8,188 bases of DNA from assembly GCA_007135895.1 (NCBI GenBank), contig SLHZ01000338.1:1-8188 (forward strand), given 5' to 3'. This DNA comes from Balneolales bacterium (lineage in GTDB: Bacteria; Bacteroidota; Rhodothermia; Balneolales; Natronogracilivirgulaceae). Shown piece after piece: positions 7,094 through 8,188 of the stretch. The stretch's first letter is position 1; the number at the start of each line of letters is the position of its first letter. The notes beneath the pieces were generated by a model, which did no database searches, was not told the DNA's origin, and was given only the letters and a program-made list of their open reading frames with translations. The position numbers and the translations under genes were made by a program.

Positions 7094-7108
7094 TCAGGAA
7101 TTACCTGA
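7094..7108. repeat. Inverted repeat downstream of the M23 gene
   Basis: TCAGG (7094-7098) and CCTGA (7104-7108) pair around AATTA. Flanking TTTG (7090-7093) and CAAA (7111-7114) allow an extended imperfect stem. It lies 18 bases beyond the M23 stop on the - strand. It may shape the 3' end of that message, but no T tract follows it directly. Confidence 0.4.
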
Positions 7109-7126
7109 TGCAAAGAAACCTTGACC

Positions 7127-8047
7127 TCAGGAGTCACCCGATGCTCTTGACGCATCAAGAAGTATCCTCCCGTGAAAGTCTCTTAGTATAATCCTGTGGG
7201 GAATAAAATCCACGTTTTCAGGTTTAACGGTAAGATTGAACCACTGATGATCCTGCGTCCTTCTGGAAGCATCAAAATGAATTCCAAACTGAACCGGATT
7301 CTTGCGGGCAGAAAAACCCCTTCTTACAATATCATAGTAATCCGCATGCCGGCTCTCCGACGCCCCTTGCAGCTCCACGGAATTGATGGTCATAGACTGG
7401 ACAGGAACCGTCAGGATGATATCGCCTCCCTCCGCAAAAGTGTATAAAATAGTATCCGGGTCGTCATGATGAAGCAGCTCCAGTGGATTTCTGCTGAAAC
7501 GTTCATTCCTGATGTCCGGATTGGGAAGATTTACAAAGTACCCCAAGTGCAAATGAGGATAGGTGGCGCCCGTGGATCCAACGGTACCTATCATATCGGT
7601 CATGTTGACATTATCTCCTTTTCGTACATCAATGGTATGAAGATGAAGATAACTGGTGGCCAATGTGTCGGAATGGCGGATAGTGATCGCATTACCGGCA
7701 CCGGTACTCTGTCCATCCCACACATCTACCTGTGTTACGCGACCCGGAAGAACAGGATAGATCGGAGTACCGGTTGGAGCATACAGATCCACCCCGGCAT
7801 GAAAGTCATAACCACCAGGAAGCGCACGCGGCCCGAACTGGGCATAAGAGATGTCACTATTTGCTTCCCTGTCAGCACTCAAGGGCCACTGCGCCATGGA
7901 GGGATCAACTGTCCTGTCCGGAAGTTCCCATGGCTCTGATGTAGGAGTTCTCTCTTCCTCACATCCCGCAAGAAATATCAGCACACTCAATGCACTGAAG
8001 AGTAGTACAGTCGGAATCCGGCAAGTCTCATGAGGCGCTTTTTCCAT
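7127..8047 (-). CDS. M23 family (LytM-type) metallopeptidase lipoprotein
   Basis: The protein is predicted to be a zinc endopeptidase that cuts cross-links in peptidoglycan peptides, or a related envelope peptide. From the chosen start it has 306 residues. A hydrophobic signal (about 11-28) ends in the lipobox LAGC with lipidated Cys29, then EEER and a low-complexity linker. The M23 domain spans about 66-172 and keeps all key residues: HAGVD (His83, Asp87) and PHLHLG (His165, His167). SYLHLH provides His135. By family precedent His83, Asp87 and His167 bind zinc and His135 and His165 are catalytic. A C-terminal segment of about 130 residues has a beta-rich pattern and no recognised family. A longer frame starts at 8137, but it would put 30 non-signal residues ahead of the lipoprotein signal, so the ATG at 8047 is preferred. 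No Shine-Dalgarno site is seen. The gene converges on the sus operon and is probably transcribed alone. Confidence 0.9.
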   Translation of the reverse strand: MEKAPHETCRIPTVLLFSALSVLIFLAGCEEERTPTSEPWELPDRTVDPSMAQWPLSADREANSDISYAQFGPRALPGGYDFHAGVDLYAPTGTPIYPVLPGRVTQVDVWDGQSTGAGNAITIRHSDTLATSYLHLHTIDVRKGDNVNMTDMIGTVGSTGATYPHLHLGYFVNLPNPDIRNERFSRNPLELLHHDDPDTILYTFAEGGDIILTVPVQSMTINSVELQGASESRHADYYDIVRRGFSARKNPVQFGIHFDASRRTQDHQWFNLTVKPENVDFIPHRIILRDFHGRILLDASRASGDS

Positions 8048-8090
8048 ATAGTCCGAAATTACTTTCAAAAAAAGTTGAGGATAATTTGAT

Positions 8091-8117
8091 GTTTTTTCTA
8101 AAAAACCGCTGTTTTTT
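8091..8117. repeat. Three-arm A/T repeat able to form two exclusive hairpins
   Basis: GTTTTTT (8091-8097), AAAAAAC (8100-8106) and GTTTTTT (8111-8117) lie in a row. The middle arm can pair with either outer arm, with loops of CT or CGCT. The element is 44 bases upstream of the preferred M23 start, in the very AT-rich stretch 8048-8188, where no confident promoter could be picked. Confidence 0.55.
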
Positions 8118-8188
8118 AAAAATTTCATAAAATACAAAGAAGTAGTCTTTTTTTGCTTTTATAAAAAAGGCAATACTTGTATTATGTC

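Noticed and set aside
7466..7939. + strand open frame of 157 codons within the M23 gene
   Set aside because: It is antisense to the intact M23 catalytic motifs and shows no domain of its own.

Overview
The window looks like chromosome of a member of the Bacteroidota or the related Balneolia/Rhodothermia lineage. The main reason is an intact SusC/SusD outer-membrane nutrient uptake pair, which is characteristic of that group. Supporting signs are weak or absent Shine-Dalgarno sites at several genes, a TAnnTTTG-type promoter element ahead of susC, and lipoproteins with acidic residues just after the lipidated cysteine. Coding sequence is moderately GC-rich and the spacers are AT-rich. The exact genus cannot be told from the sequence alone.

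Layout from left to right, with + strand genes first. Positions 2-268 hold the C-terminal end of a membrane protein whose start lies outside the window. Positions 269-589 form a gene-poor spacer with an unusual degenerate repeat (306-429), a short tandem repeat (473-499) and a probable promoter. Positions 590-1849 encode a complete DUF819 family integral membrane protein. Positions 1850-2307 carry terminator-like hairpins, an inverted repeat and a candidate promoter for the next operon. Positions 2308-5409 (SusC/RagA-like TonB-dependent transporter) and 5450-6991 (SusD/RagB-like lipoprotein) form a two-gene operon closed by a strong intrinsic terminator at 7041-7072. On the - strand and converging on that terminator is an M23 (LytM-type) metallopeptidase lipoprotein (7127-8047). 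The last 141 bases are very AT-rich and hold its upstream region.

Functionally, the SusC barrel and SusD lid should form one outer-membrane importer for a polymer or oligomer (glycan or peptide) and would take energy from TonB. No glycoside hydrolase, sugar sensor, anti-sigma factor or dedicated protease sits beside the pair, so its substrate cannot be named. The DUF819 protein is a likely inner-membrane transporter of unknown substrate. The M23 lipoprotein is probably a cell-wall endopeptidase held in an envelope membrane. The M23 gene is convergent, so there is no operon evidence tying it to the Sus pair.

I see no CRISPR array, tRNA, rRNA, insertion sequence or phage gene, and no clearly new multi-gene system. 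The less ordinary features are the non-coding repeats, the mutually exclusive hairpins, the internal symmetry of the DUF819 protein, and the possible surface-export signal on the M23 lipoprotein.
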